A DNA stretch of 64,000 nt, taken from positions 186,001-250,000 of the forward strand of contig NZ_JAPRAQ010000001.1 in assembly GCF_029989365.1 (NCBI RefSeq), given 5' to 3'. The notes beneath the pieces are model-generated. The model was given only the letters and a program-made list of their open reading frames with translations, made no database searches and was not told the DNA's origin. The number at the start of each line of letters is the position of its first letter. The stretch's first letter is position 1. The translations under genes and the position numbers were made by a program. This document shows positions 20,811-30,513 of the stretch, one piece after another. The stretch is from Bradyrhizobium sp. Arg816. Its GTDB lineage: Bacteria; Pseudomonadota; Alphaproteobacteria; Rhizobiales; Xanthobacteraceae.

Positions 20811-21355
20811 GGACACACCCTCCTCTGCTGAAAGTCGCGGCGGCAAACGGCGCGCTTTCCGGCCGCGCGTATCCGCCCTTATGTGCGGGAGACGCGATCG
20901 AGCCGAGTACGGCAGTTCCAGGCTCAACGAGGAAGGAGCTTAGCCGGACGAAACCCGTCGCGACCTGCGCCCCGAGCTTAGCGCGCGCGATCTGGAATGA
21001 CCAGCGCTCCCGGCTGGGTGAATTGTGCGTTGCATATTTTGTGCGATGCATCACATCGAGAATGAGACCGACGCTCGCCAGCTCGCACGGCAACATCGAT
21101 CGCCCACGCCGCCTAAGCGTGTTGACATGCTATTGACGCCGGGTTCGCGGGGGATCATTTTAAAAGTCTGGACGCCCCCAGCGGTCGCGGTCTTCCTCTT
21201 GAACATCGCGACCGGTTGAATGGGCGAGGCAAGAGGCGCCGCGATGGCGCATATGTCAGCATAGATGTCCGCGTAGAGAAAGTCCGCCATCGCGACAGAC
21301 ATGAGCTCCGCCCTGGATTCGTATCCGTAGCCTTCGATGGCAAGGATGGATCAGG
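20811..21355. other. 545-nt intergenic region upstream of the cytochrome oxidase operon
   Basis: No supportable gene lies here. It should hold the promoters of the DUF2189 gene (leftward) and the oxidase operon (rightward). A perfect 8-bp palindrome GATGCATC occurs near 21043. A TTGACA-like -35 at about 21123 has no convincing -10. No FixK/FNR-type TTGAT-N4-ATCAA box was found. Confidence 0.5.
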
Positions 21356-22189
21356 ATGGCTGTCGCTCTGATACTGCTTCTGGTCGCGATCGGCTCGGTG
21401 CTGTTTCACCTCTACAGCCCGTGGTGGTGGACGCCGATCGCCACGAACTGGGCCTATATCGACCACACCATCAACATCACGTTCTGGATCACGGGCTTCG
21501 TTTTCGTCGCGGTCATCGCCTTCATGGCCTATTGCGTCTTTCGCTTTCACCACAAAGAGGGAAGACGGGCTGACTACAATCCGGAAAACAAAAAGCTCGA
21601 ATGGTGGCTGAGCGTCGGGACCGGCGTCGGAGTCGCGGCCATGCTGGCGCCTGGCCTCGTGGTCTGGCACCAGTTCGTGACGGTGCCTGCGGATGCTACC
21701 GAGGTCGAGGTCATGGGCCAGCAATGGCAATGGAGCTTCCGCCTTCCGGGCAAGGATGGGCGGTTGGGCACATCCGACGTCCGCAACATCGCTTCCGACA
21801 ATCCGATGGGACTCAATCGTGACGACCCACACGCGCAGGACGACGTGGTGATCGAGAACGGCGACCTGCACCTTCAGATGGGAAAGCCGGTCAAGGTTCT
21901 GCTCCGCTCGGTTGATGTCCTGCACGATTTCTACGTGCCCGAATTCCGCGCCAAGATGGACATGGTCCCTGGCATGGTGACCTATTTCTGGATAACGCCG
22001 ATCCGAACCGGAACGTTCGACGTTCTATGTGCGGAGCTTTGTGGCGCTGCTCATTATCAGATGCGGGCCAAGGTCATCGTCGACGAAGAGCGTGAATATC
22101 ACGCCTGGCTGGAGCAACAAAAGACGTTTGCCGAATTGTCGCCGGCAAGAGCGGTCGTGAAGGCGACGTACCAATCCGGTGGCAAGTAG
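21356..22189 (+). CDS. coxM: Cytochrome c oxidase subunit II, CuA-containing
   Basis: The 277-aa protein carries the binuclear CuA site CAELCGAAHYQM (Cys-x3-Cys-x3-His-x2-Met) and the earlier ligand His in VDVLHDFYVP, and so accepts electrons from cytochrome c on the outer face. Three hydrophobic segments precede it, at residues about 1-20, 42-62 and 82-102; the first may be a signal anchor. The gene order subunit II, I, III-like, III, IV corresponds to the alternative coxMNOP oxidase of Bradyrhizobium. AAGGA precedes the start. Confidence 0.92.
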   Translation: MAVALILLLVAIGSVLFHLYSPWWWTPIATNWAYIDHTINITFWITGFVFVAVIAFMAYCVFRFHHKEGRRADYNPENKKLEWWLSVGTGVGVAAMLAPGLVVWHQFVTVPADATEVEVMGQQWQWSFRLPGKDGRLGTSDVRNIASDNPMGLNRDDPHAQDDVVIENGDLHLQMGKPVKVLLRSVDVLHDFYVPEFRAKMDMVPGMVTYFWITPIRTGTFDVLCAELCGAAHYQMRAKVIVDEEREYHAWLEQQKTFAELSPARAVVKATYQSGGK

Positions 22190-22267
22190 CAAGCTGCCGC
22201 TGCGAAGATGGATCGGGTGCACGAGGCCAACGCCCCACCCCCGATGGAAACGACCGAGGAGGTTTCG

Positions 22268-24046
22268 ATGGTCGATATTCCATATGATGGGATCGCAGGC
22301 ATCCCGCCTGCCGAAGTACCTGAAGTCGAGCTCTATCATCCAAGGAGCTGGTGGACGCGGTATGTCTTCTCGCAGGACGCCAAGGTGATCGCCATTCAGT
22401 ATTCGCTGACGGCTTCGGCCATCGGGCTGGTGGCCCTTGTGCTGTCGTGGCTGATGCGACTGCAACTGGGATTCCCCGGCACCTTCTCTTTCATCGATGC
22501 CAACCAGTACCTCCAGTTCATCACCATGCACGGCATGATCATGGTGATCTATCTGCTCACCGCATTGTTCCTCGGCGGCTTCGGCAACTACCTGATCCCG
22601 CTGATGGTCGGCGCCCGGGACATGGTCTTCCCTTACGTGAACATGCTGAGCTACTGGGTCTACCTGCTCGCAGTCCTGGTGCTGGCCTCGACATTCTTCG
22701 TGCCCGGCGGCCCCACCGGCGCCGGCTGGACGCTATACCCGCCGCAAGCCATCCTCTCCGGAACGCCCGGGCAGGATTGGGGCATCATTCTCATGATGTC
22801 ATCCCTGATCCTGTTCATCATCGGTTTCACCATGGGCGGGCTCAACTACGTGGTCACGGTGCTGCAGGCGCGCACCCGCGGCATGACGTTGATGCGCCTG
22901 CCCCTGACGGTGTGGGGCATTTTCACGGCGACCGTCATGGCGTTGCTGGCATTCCCTGCACTCTTCGTTGCCTCGGTCATGCTGCTGCTCGACCGTCTCC
23001 TGGGAACCAGCTTCTTCATGCCCTCCCTCGTCGAGATGGGACAGCTGTCGAAATATGGCGGCGGCAGCCCGCTGCTGTTCCAGCACCTGTTCTGGTTCTT
23101 CGGCCACCCCGAGGTCTACATCGTCGCCCTGCCCGCCTTCGGCATCGTCTCCGATCTGATCAGCACGCATGCGCGCAAGAACATCTTCGGTTATCGCATG
23201 ATGGTCTGGGCGATCGTGGGGATTGGTGCGCTCAGCTTCGTCGTGTGGGCGCACCACATGTATGTGAGCGGTATGTTCCCGCAATTCGGGTACTTCTTCG
23301 CCACCACGACGCTCATCATCGCCATCCCCACCGCGATCAAGGTCTATAACTGGGTGCTGACCCTGTGGCGCGGCGACATTCATCTCAGGGTGCCGATGCT
23401 GTTCGCCCTCGGCTTCATCATCACCTTCGTGAATGGCGGGCTCACCGGCCTCTTCCTCGGCAACGTCGTCGTGGACGTGCCCCTCTCGGATACCATGTTC
23501 GTGGTCGCGCATTTCCACATGGTGATGGGCGTGGCACCGATCATGGTCGTGCTCGGCGCGATCTATCATTGGTACCCCAAGGTCACGGGACGGATGCTGA
23601 ACGACCTCCTGGGCAAGTTTCACTTCTGGGTCACCTTCCTCGGCGCCTACCTGATCTTCTTCCCCATGCACTATCTGGGACTGCTCGGGGTTCCGCGCCG
23701 GTATTTCGAACTTGGCGACACGTCGTTCATTCCGTCCTCGGCCCATTCGCTGAATGCCTTCATCTCCGTGGTGGCCTTGACCGTCGGCTTCAGCCAGATG
23801 GTGTTCCTGTTCAATCTTGCCTGGAGCCTGTTCAAGGGTGAGGCCTCAGGCGGCAATCCGTGGCGGGCGACGACGCTGGAGTGGCAGACGCCGGAGACGC
23901 CCCCGGGGCACGGCAACTGGGGCAAGGAGCTCCCGGTCGTCTACCGCTGGGCCTATGACTACAGTGTGCCCGGCGCCGCGGAGGACTTCATTCCGCAGAA
24001 CCAGCCGCCGCGCGCGACGCAGCTCGTTCAGGGAGCTGCTTCGTGA
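22268..24046 (+). CDS. coxN: Cytochrome c oxidase subunit I (heme-copper oxidase)
   Basis: The 592-aa subunit has about twelve helices and holds both hemes and CuB. MHGM, GHPEVYI (CuB His, cross-linked Tyr and the D-channel Glu), WAHHMYV and VVAHFHM are present, as is IAIPTAIKVYNW with the K-channel Lys, so this is an A1-type oxidase. Oddly, Ser407 replaces the His of the usual HDTY, a ligand of the Mg site. I chose the ATG at 22268 because GAGGAGG lies 5 nt upstream; the longer frame from 22208 lacks one. Confidence 0.93.
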   Translation: MVDIPYDGIAGIPPAEVPEVELYHPRSWWTRYVFSQDAKVIAIQYSLTASAIGLVALVLSWLMRLQLGFPGTFSFIDANQYLQFITMHGMIMVIYLLTALFLGGFGNYLIPLMVGARDMVFPYVNMLSYWVYLLAVLVLASTFFVPGGPTGAGWTLYPPQAILSGTPGQDWGIILMMSSLILFIIGFTMGGLNYVVTVLQARTRGMTLMRLPLTVWGIFTATVMALLAFPALFVASVMLLLDRLLGTSFFMPSLVEMGQLSKYGGGSPLLFQHLFWFFGHPEVYIVALPAFGIVSDLISTHARKNIFGYRMMVWAIVGIGALSFVVWAHHMYVSGMFPQFGYFFATTTLIIAIPTAIKVYNWVLTLWRGDIHLRVPMLFALGFIITFVNGGLTGLFLGNVVVDVPLSDTMFVVAHFHMVMGVAPIMVVLGAIYHWYPKVTGRMLNDLLGKFHFWVTFLGAYLIFFPMHYLGLLGVPRRYFELGDTSFIPSSAHSLNAFISVVALTVGFSQMVFLFNLAWSLFKGEASGGNPWRATTLEWQTPETPPGHGNWGKELPVVYRWAYDYSVPGAAEDFIPQNQPPRATQLVQGAAS

Positions 24047-24747
24047 GCGCCATCATCCTGTTCCTGGCTGTGCTTGCGGTGATCGCCGGATGGTGGCTGT
24101 CGCAGCAGCGGCTGATGGCCAAGCCCTGGCTGGAGGAAGGCTCGGTCGGTGACTTCCCCGGTGGCGATAGCATGACCTGGCCCGCAGCGAAGGTCGGGCT
24201 TGGCGTGTTTCTCGCCGTCGCGAGCGCATTATTCGTCCTCTTCATCAGCGCCTACTCGATGCGCATGAGCGTGGTGGACTGGCGCCCGGTACCGGTACCG
24301 CGGCTGCTGTGGGTCAACACGGGCGTCCTGGTCCTGAGCAGTGTCGCGCTGCAATGGTCGTACGTGGCTGCCGGGCGACACGATACCGAGAGCGTCAAGA
24401 TCGGTCTGCTCGTCGGCGGAGCATCTGCCGTGATCTTCCTCGCCGGACAGCTCCTGGCCTGGCAACGGCTCGGGGCTGCCGGATATTTCGTGGCGTCCAA
24501 TCCGGCCAATTCCTTCTTCTACCTGTTGACCGCGGTCCACGGGCTGCATCTGACGGGCGGCCTGGTGGCCCTCGGGCGAACCTCGGCCAAGGTGTGGCGC
24601 GGCGCCGAGATCGCCGAGATGCGCTTGAGCGTGGAGCTGTGCGCCATCTACTGGCACTTCCTGCTGCTGGTCTGGCTTGTGCTGCTCGGTCTTCTCACGG
24701 GCTGGACCGACGATTTCGTCAACATCTGCCGTCAATTGCTGAGCTAG
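24043..24747 (+). CDS. coxO: Heme-copper oxidase subunit III-family protein
   Basis: The 234-aa membrane protein has about seven hydrophobic segments and the subunit III signature in YLLTAVHGLHLTGGLVAL and the C-terminal CAIYWHFLLLVWLVLLGLL. It is one of two subunit III-like proteins in this operon. It starts at a GTG overlapping the coxN stop (GTGA), so translation is probably coupled. Subunit III stabilises the core and supports proton uptake rather than electron transfer. Confidence 0.85.
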   Translation: MSAIILFLAVLAVIAGWWLSQQRLMAKPWLEEGSVGDFPGGDSMTWPAAKVGLGVFLAVASALFVLFISAYSMRMSVVDWRPVPVPRLLWVNTGVLVLSSVALQWSYVAAGRHDTESVKIGLLVGGASAVIFLAGQLLAWQRLGAAGYFVASNPANSFFYLLTAVHGLHLTGGLVALGRTSAKVWRGAEIAEMRLSVELCAIYWHFLLLVWLVLLGLLTGWTDDFVNICRQLLS

Positions 24748-24761
24748 GGAGGCGAGACCAG

Positions 24762-25484
24762 ATGGCTGAAACCGTGCTGACACATTCGGGCCAATCGCCT
24801 GCGCGGCTTGAAGGCTGGCGCGGCATCGCCGCCGACTGGGCGTCCGATCAGCGCGCCTTCAAGAACGTGTCCTGGGGCAAGGCCATGATGTGGATCTTCC
24901 TCCTCAGCGACACCTTCATCTTCAGTTGCTTCCTGCTCTCCTACATGACGGCACGCATGTCGACGACCGTGCCGTGGCCGAATCCCAGCGAAGTCTTCGC
25001 CCTCAATATCGGGGGCCACCACATCCCCCTGATCCTGATCGCCATCATGACCTTCGTCCTGATCAGCAGCAGCGGAACAATGGCGATGGCCGTCAATTTC
25101 GGCTACCGCAAGGATCGCGTCAGAACCGCAATCCTGATGCTGGTCACGGCGGCCTTCGGCGCAACATTCGTCGGAATGCAGGCGTTCGAATGGACCAAGC
25201 TGATCATGGAGGGCGTTCGCCCCTGGGGCAATCCATGGGGCGCGGCGCAGTTTGGCTCAAGCTTTTTCATGATCACGGGTTTCCACGGCACCCACGTGAC
25301 GATCGGCGTGATCTTCCTGATCGCGATCGCGCGAAAGGTCTGGCGTGGAGACTTCGACGTCGAGAGGCGCGGCTTCTTCACAAGCCGCAAGGGCTATTAC
25401 GAGATCGTCGAGATCACGGGCCTGTACTGGCACTTCGTCGATCTCGTGTGGGTGTTCATCTTTGCATTGTTCTATCTTTGGTGA
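24762..25484 (+). CDS. coxP: Cytochrome c oxidase subunit III
   Basis: The 240-aa protein has MMWIFLLSDTFIFSCFLLSYM, ITGFHGTHVTIGVIFL and the C-terminal TGLYWHFVDLVWVFIFALFYLW, all characteristic of COX3. The ATG at 24762 has GGGAGG 8-9 nt upstream and is 14 nt after the previous stop. The reading frame extends far upstream but that part overlaps coxO and is not used. It is the second subunit III-type protein, so a cell assembling this oxidase makes two different ones. Confidence 0.9.
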   Translation: MAETVLTHSGQSPARLEGWRGIAADWASDQRAFKNVSWGKAMMWIFLLSDTFIFSCFLLSYMTARMSTTVPWPNPSEVFALNIGGHHIPLILIAIMTFVLISSSGTMAMAVNFGYRKDRVRTAILMLVTAAFGATFVGMQAFEWTKLIMEGVRPWGNPWGAAQFGSSFFMITGFHGTHVTIGVIFLIAIARKVWRGDFDVERRGFFTSRKGYYEIVEITGLYWHFVDLVWVFIFALFYLW

Positions 25485-25493
25485 GGTCGACGC

Positions 25494-25886
25494 ATGACAA
25501 ACGCGGCGGTACACATGGAAGGCCAGCTCCACGCTCCGGCGCACGGCGCAGTCGCAACAGCAGCCGTGCACGCCAAGGGGCAACAGCACCCGATCAAGCT
25601 CTACCTCGTGGTCTGGGGCTGGCTGTTCGTCCTCAGCACGTGCTCCTACCTCGTCGACTACTTTGGCCTGCACGGCTACCTCAGGTGGTCGCTGATCCTG
25701 GTGTTCATGGTGCTGAAGGCCGGCCTGATCGTCGCCGTCTTCATGCACATGGCCTGGGAGCGGCTGGCCCTCGCCTATGCGATCCTGCTGCCACCAATCG
25801 CGGTCATGGTGTTTGTGACAATCATGGTGCTCGAATCCGAGTACACGCACTTCCTGCGGGTGATGTTCTTCGCAACCCCGTCATAG
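25494..25886 (+). CDS. Bacterial cytochrome c oxidase subunit IV
   Basis: The 130-aa protein has a His/Ala-rich N-terminus and three membrane helices, the second reading LILVFMVLKAGLIVAVFMHM; the KAGLI...FMHM pattern is typical of prokaryotic COX4. It starts 9 nt after coxP and ends the operon. A hairpin at 25897-25925 follows its stop. Confidence 0.85.
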   Translation: MTNAAVHMEGQLHAPAHGAVATAAVHAKGQQHPIKLYLVVWGWLFVLSTCSYLVDYFGLHGYLRWSLILVFMVLKAGLIVAVFMHMAWERLALAYAILLPPIAVMVFVTIMVLESEYTHFLRVMFFATPS

Positions 25887-25896
25887 GGCCCGCTGT

Positions 25897-25925
25897 CGTT
25901 CGAGCTGAAGTTCAGCCCTCGAACG
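25897..25925. terminator. Bidirectional hairpin between the oxidase operon and nadE
   Basis: CGTTCGAG and CTCGAACG pair over 8 bp, and inside them CTGAA pairs with TTCAG. It lies 10 nt after the subunit IV stop and covers the last codons and stop of the convergent nadE gene. The position suits a two-way transcription end, but neither side has a strong U-run. Confidence 0.5.
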
Positions 25926-27669
25926 CGTCGATCGACGCCGTGCTGCCGCGCGAGACCAGCGTCTCGTCCGCGGCGGGCGACGGCTCGCCCTTGTCGCGAA
26001 AGCGGTTGGTGATGGGATAGCGGCGGTCGCGGCCGAAATTCCTGGCCGTCACCTTCACGCCCGGCGCGGCCTGGCGGCGCTTGTATTCGGCGACGTTGAG
26101 CAGATGATCGATGCGGACGACCGTCTCGCGGTCGAAGCCGGCGGCGATGATCTTGTCGAGCGACTCCTCGCGCTCGATCAGACGCTCCAGGATGGCATCG
26201 AGCACGTCATAAGGCGGCAATGAATCCTGATCGGTCTGGTTTTCGCGCAGCTCCGCCGTCGGCGGGCGCGTGATGATATCGGGCGGAATGACCTCGCCCG
26301 CAGGCCCGAGCGCGCCGTCGGGCTTCCAGTGGTTGCGCAGCGCGGCCAACCGAAACACCTGCGTCTTGTAGATGTCCTTGATCGGATTGAAGCCGCCGTT
26401 CATGTCGCCATAGAGCGTGGCGTAGCCGACCGACATTTCCGACTTGTTGCCGGTCGTCACCACCATCAGCCCGGTCTTGTTGGAGATCGCCATCAGCAAC
26501 GTGCCGCGGGTGCGGGCCTGCAGGTTTTCCTCGGTGATATCGGGCGGCAGATTCCTGAAGATGCCGGACAGGATGGTCTCGAAGCCGGTCACGGCTTCAG
26601 CGATCGGCAGCACCTCGTAGCGGATTCCGAGATGCCCGGCGAGTTCGCCCGCGTCCGCGATCGAGTGTGCTGCGGTGTAGCGATAAGGCAGCATCACCCC
26701 ATGCACCTGGTCGGCACCGAGCGCATCGACCGCGATCGCCGCGCAGAGAGCGGAGTCGATGCCGCCGGAAATGCCGAGCAGAACGCCGGGAAATCCGTTC
26801 TTGGCGACATAGTCGCGCAAGCCCAGCACGCAGGCCGCGTAGTCGGCGTGGTCGCCCTCGGGCTGCGCGGCAATCGGCCCCGCGCAGCGCCAATCGTCGC
26901 CGTTCCTGGTGAAGCGCAATGTGGTGACGCTCTCTTCGAAAGCCGGCAATTGCGCCGCGAGCGAGAGATCGCCGTTGAGTGCAAAGGACGCGCCGTCGAA
27001 CACCAGCTCGTCCTGACCGCAAACCTGGTTGAGATAGACCAGCGGCAGGCCGCTCTCGGTGACGCGCGCCACGGCGACCGACAGGCGCACATCGCTCTTG
27101 TCGCGGGCATAGGGCGAGCCGTTCGGCACCAGGATGATCTCGGCGCCGGTCTCGGCCAGCGTCTCGACCACATTCTCGTAATCCTCGGACTCCTCCAGCC
27201 AGATGTCCTCGCAGATCGGCACGCCGATCCGCACGCCGCGCACGGTCACGGGACCTGCGGCAGGGCCGCGCGAAAACAGCCGCTTCTCGTCGAACACGCC
27301 GTAATTCGGCAAGTTGCACTTGAAGCGCAGTGCGGCGATGCGGCCGCCATCGAGCAGCGCGCAGGCATTATGGAGCCTGCCGTCCTCGACCCAGGGCGTG
27401 CCGACCAGCACCGCCGGGCCGCCATCGGCGGTCTCGCGCGCGAGCGCCTCGATCGCGGCGCGGCAGGCGTCCTGAAACGCCGGCTTCTGCACCAGATCTT
27501 CCGGCGGGTAGCCGGCGATGAACAATTCCGGAAACAGCACGAGATCGGCGCCGTCGGACTTGGCTTGCGCGCGCGCGGCACGCACTTTCGCGGCATTGCC
27601 CTCGATGTCGCCCATGGTCGGATTGAGCTGGGCGAGCGTGACCGCGAAGACGTTGAGACGTTCGGTCAT
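25912..27669 (-). CDS. nadE: Glutamine-dependent NAD+ synthetase
   Basis: The 585-aa enzyme makes NAD+ from deamido-NAD using glutamine. The N-terminal nitrilase-type glutaminase domain has its triad in FPELFI (Glu), RFKCNLPNYG (Lys) and GVPICEDIW (Cys). The C-terminal synthetase has the PP-loop SGGIDSALC. Length and layout match the bacterial two-domain type. It is the last gene of an aroG-dgkA-nadE unit with gaps of 4 and 16 nt. Confidence 0.95.
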   Translation of the reverse strand: MTERLNVFAVTLAQLNPTMGDIEGNAAKVRAARAQAKSDGADLVLFPELFIAGYPPEDLVQKPAFQDACRAAIEALARETADGGPAVLVGTPWVEDGRLHNACALLDGGRIAALRFKCNLPNYGVFDEKRLFSRGPAAGPVTVRGVRIGVPICEDIWLEESEDYENVVETLAETGAEIILVPNGSPYARDKSDVRLSVAVARVTESGLPLVYLNQVCGQDELVFDGASFALNGDLSLAAQLPAFEESVTTLRFTRNGDDWRCAGPIAAQPEGDHADYAACVLGLRDYVAKNGFPGVLLGISGGIDSALCAAIAVDALGADQVHGVMLPYRYTAAHSIADAGELAGHLGIRYEVLPIAEAVTGFETILSGIFRNLPPDITEENLQARTRGTLLMAISNKTGLMVVTTGNKSEMSVGYATLYGDMNGGFNPIKDIYKTQVFRLAALRNHWKPDGALGPAGEVIPPDIITRPPTAELRENQTDQDSLPPYDVLDAILERLIEREESLDKIIAAGFDRETVVRIDHLLNVAEYKRRQAAPGVKVTARNFGRDRRYPITNRFRDKGEPSPAADETLVSRGSTASIDAFEG

Positions 27670-27685
27670 GGCGCCGCACTCCGCT

Positions 27686-28039
27686 TCAGAGGAACCCCAA
27701 TCGCTCGATGATGGCGATGATCCAGAACGCGCCGGCCATCAGCAGCGCAACGCCGACCGCGGCCGAGCCCATGTCCTTGACCCGGCCGATCTGCTTGTCG
27801 TGATCCATGGTCAGGCGGTCGGCAAGCTTCTCGATCGCGGTGTTGAGCAGCTCGACCGTCAGCACGAACGCAACCGAACAGACCAGCTCAACCGCCCGCA
27901 GCGCCGTCGCGGCGACGAACCATGCCAGCGGCACCGACAGGATGAGCGCAAAAATCTCCTCGCGAACGGCCTGCTCCGACCGGAACGCGAAGGCCAGACC
28001 GTTGCGTGAATTGATCGTCGCCTTCCAGATCCGCAGCAA
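27686..28039 (-). CDS. dgkA: Diacylglycerol kinase
   Basis: The 117-aa inner-membrane protein has three helices and the DgkA signature VELLNTAIEKLADR, with the catalytic Glu and Asn, followed by KDMGSAAV. It phosphorylates diacylglycerol to phosphatidic acid, recycling lipid turned over by envelope glucan or polysaccharide modification. It lies between aroG and nadE with short gaps. The fit to the family's length and topology is good. Confidence 0.93.
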   Translation of the reverse strand: MLRIWKATINSRNGLAFAFRSEQAVREEIFALILSVPLAWFVAATALRAVELVCSVAFVLTVELLNTAIEKLADRLTMDHDKQIGRVKDMGSAAVGVALLMAGAFWIIAIIERLGFL

Positions 28040-28043
28040 GGTG

Positions 28044-29432
28044 TTAGAGCCCCGCGGCGACCGGCATCGGCCTGGCCTTGCCGGCGCGCTCCTGCTTGAG
28101 GAGCTCCGCGATCAGGAAAGCCATGTCGATCGATTGCTCGGCATTGAGGCGGGGATCGCAGACCGTGTGGTAGCGGTCGTTGAGATCCTCGTCGGTGATC
28201 GCGCGGGCGCCGCCGATACACTCGGTGACGTCCTGGCCGGTCATCTCCAGATGCACGCCGCCGGCGTGCGTGCCTTCCGCGGCGTGGATGGTGAAGAACG
28301 ACTTCACCTCCGACAGGACGCGGTCGAACGGGCGTGTCTTGTAGCCCGACGTCGAGGTGATGGTGTTGCCGTGCATGGGATCGCACGACCAGACCACAAC
28401 CCTGCCCTCGCGCTTCACGGCGCGGATCAATCCCGGAAGATGGTCGGCGACCTTGTCGGAGCCGAAGCGGTTGATCAGCGTCAGCCGGCCCGGCTCGTTG
28501 TCGGGGTTGAGCACGTCGATCAGCTTCAAGAGCTCGTCGGGCTTGAGCGACGGGCCGCACTTCAGGCCGATCGGGTTCTTGATGCCGCGGAAATATTCGA
28601 CATGGCCGTGATCGAGCTGGCGGGTGCGGTCGCCGATCCAGATCATGTGGCCCGAGGTCGCGTACCAGTCGCCGGTGGTGGAATCGACCCGGGTCATGGC
28701 CTGCTCGTAGCCGAGCAGCAGCGCCTCGTGGCTGGTGTAGAAATCGGTCGCGCGCAGCTCAGGATGGCTCTCGAGGTCGAGACCACAGGCGCGCATGAAA
28801 TTGAGCGCGTCGGAGATGCGGTCGGCCAGTTCCTTGTAGCGGCGGGACTGCGGCGAGTCCTTCAGGAAGCCGAGCATCCATTGATGCACGCTGCCGAGAT
28901 TAGCAAAGCCGCCGGTCGCGAATGCCCGCAGCAGGTTCAGCGTCGCGGCCGACTGGCGATAGGCCATCAGCTGGCGCTGCGGGTCCGGCACGCGCGCTTC
29001 CTTGGTGAAGGCGATGTCGTTGACGATGTCGCCGCGATAGCTCGGCAGCTCGACGCCGTTCATCTTCTCGGTCGGCGACGACCGCGGTTTTGCGAACTGG
29101 CCGGCGATGCGGCCGACCTTCACCACCGGCACCGCGCCGGCATAGGTCAACACCACCGCCATCTGGAGCAGCACGCGGAAGAAATCGCGGATGTTGTTGG
29201 CGCCGTGCTCGGCAAAGCTCTCGGCGCAGTCGCCGCCCTGGAGCAGGAAGGCCTCGCCGGCCGCAACGCGGGCCAGCGACTTCTTCAGATTGCGCGCCTC
29301 GCCCGCGAACACCAGCGGCGGAAAGGTCGCAAGCTGCGCCTCGACGTCGGCCAAGGCCTTGGCGTCGGGATAATCGGGCACCTGTAGCACCGGCTTGCTG
29401 CGCCAGGACTCGGGCGTCCACCGCTCGGACAT
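28044..29432 (-). CDS. aroG: Class II 3-deoxy-7-phosphoheptulonate (DAHP) synthase
   Basis: The 462-aa enzyme is the plant/actinobacterial type II DAHP synthase, the entry step of the shikimate pathway. The metal ligands are in QGGDCAESF (Cys), CDPMHGNT (His), GVHLEMTG (Glu) and [10 protein letters not shown] (Asp). SPTEKMNG is also typical. I chose the ATG at 29432 because GGAG precedes it by about 8 nt; the longer frame to 29588 adds 52 residues with no domain match. It heads the aroG-dgkA-nadE unit. Confidence 0.94.
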   Translation of the reverse strand: MSERWTPESWRSKPVLQVPDYPDAKALADVEAQLATFPPLVFAGEARNLKKSLARVAAGEAFLLQGGDCAESFAEHGANNIRDFFRVLLQMAVVLTYAGAVPVVKVGRIAGQFAKPRSSPTEKMNGVELPSYRGDIVNDIAFTKEARVPDPQRQLMAYRQSAATLNLLRAFATGGFANLGSVHQWMLGFLKDSPQSRRYKELADRISDALNFMRACGLDLESHPELRATDFYTSHEALLLGYEQAMTRVDSTTGDWYATSGHMIWIGDRTRQLDHGHVEYFRGIKNPIGLKCGPSLKPDELLKLIDVLNPDNEPGRLTLINRFGSDKVADHLPGLIRAVKREGRVVVWSCDPMHGNTITSTSGYKTRPFDRVLSEVKSFFTIHAAEGTHAGGVHLEMTGQDVTECIGGARAITDEDLNDRYHTVCDPRLNAEQSIDMAFLIAELLKQERAGKARPMPVAAGL

Positions 29433-29614
29433 CGCAATCTCTCCGTGAAGCAAAAAAGCACAACCTGATCTGTGGGTTGCGAGGGCCGCCTTATACACAG
29501 CCCAGTCCCCCGCCGCCAGTTGTAAATCCATTTCGCACTGCAAACCCTTGCGGGGAAAGCCGAATTCGCATTTGCTGAGGGCTGGCAAGGAAACCGGCAG
29601 GACATCGGCTGCCC

Positions 29615-30511
29615 ATGGACGCGGCGCGCAACGACGTTTTCATCGACGAGATCACCTTCCCGGCGACGGACGGCTATCCGCTGGCAGGCACCCTGTTCCT
29701 GCCGCGCGCCAGCAAACGCCATGCGGTGCTGATCAACTCCGCCACCGCCGTCCCGCGAAAGATCTATCGCGGCTTTGCCTCCTACCTCGCCCATCGCGGC
29801 TGCGCGGTCCTGACCTACGATTATCGCGGCATCGGCGATTCCCGGCAGCCGGCGATGGTCGGCTACAACCAGCCGAAATCGCTGGTCGGCTTCAAGGCCT
29901 CGATGTCGGACTGGGCCGCGCAGGACGTCACCGCCGCGGTGCGCTGGATGCGCGAGCGCTACACCACCCTGCCGCTCGCCTATGTCGGCCACTCCTTCGG
30001 CGGCCAGGCGCTCGGACTGATCGACAACAACAGCGACATTTCGCGCGCCGCCTTCGTGGCCTCGCAGGCCGCGACCTGGCGGCTGATGACGTCGCCGGAA
30101 AAATACCGCGTCTACGCCTTCATGAATTTCGTCGGCGTGCCGCTCGTCCACGCGCTCGGCTACGCGCCGGGCTGGGCCGGCATCGGCGAGGATCTGCCCA
30201 AGGGGGTTTTCCTGCAATGGGCCGACTGGGTCTCCAGCCCGCGCTATCTGTTCGACTCCAAATTACCGGCGCTGGAGAACTTCGCAAAGTTCAAGGGCGA
30301 GCTGCGCGCGCTCTGCTTCTCCGACGATCCCTGGGCGACGCGGCCCGCGGTCGAACTGCTCGCGAGCGGCTTCACCGCGATCAAGCCGGAGGTGCTGACG
30401 GTCAAGCCGTCCGACGTCGGCGCCAAGGCGATCGGCCATTTCGGCTTCTTCCGCCCCGAGCACCGCGACACGCTGTGGCGCGGCGTGGCGGAATGGATCC
30501 AGGGGGAGTGA
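29615..30511 (+). CDS. Alpha/beta hydrolase
   Basis: The 298-aa protein has the alpha/beta hydrolase pattern: YDYRGIGDS, then the nucleophile elbow GHSFGG with the catalytic Ser, and a C-terminal GHFGFF with a likely catalytic His. It resembles the YheT/COG4757 group of cytoplasmic esterase-like proteins. Substrate is unknown. It is divergent from aroG and converges on the sensor kinase gene with 2 nt between stops. Confidence 0.8.
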   Translation: MDAARNDVFIDEITFPATDGYPLAGTLFLPRASKRHAVLINSATAVPRKIYRGFASYLAHRGCAVLTYDYRGIGDSRQPAMVGYNQPKSLVGFKASMSDWAAQDVTAAVRWMRERYTTLPLAYVGHSFGGQALGLIDNNSDISRAAFVASQAATWRLMTSPEKYRVYAFMNFVGVPLVHALGYAPGWAGIGEDLPKGVFLQWADWVSSPRYLFDSKLPALENFAKFKGELRALCFSDDPWATRPAVELLASGFTAIKPEVLTVKPSDVGAKAIGHFGFFRPEHRDTLWRGVAEWIQGE

Positions 30512-30513
30512 CA

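Noticed and set aside
21025..21060. FNR/FixK box upstream of the oxidase operon
   Set aside because: The palindrome GATGCATC lacks the TTGAT-N4-ATCAA pattern.
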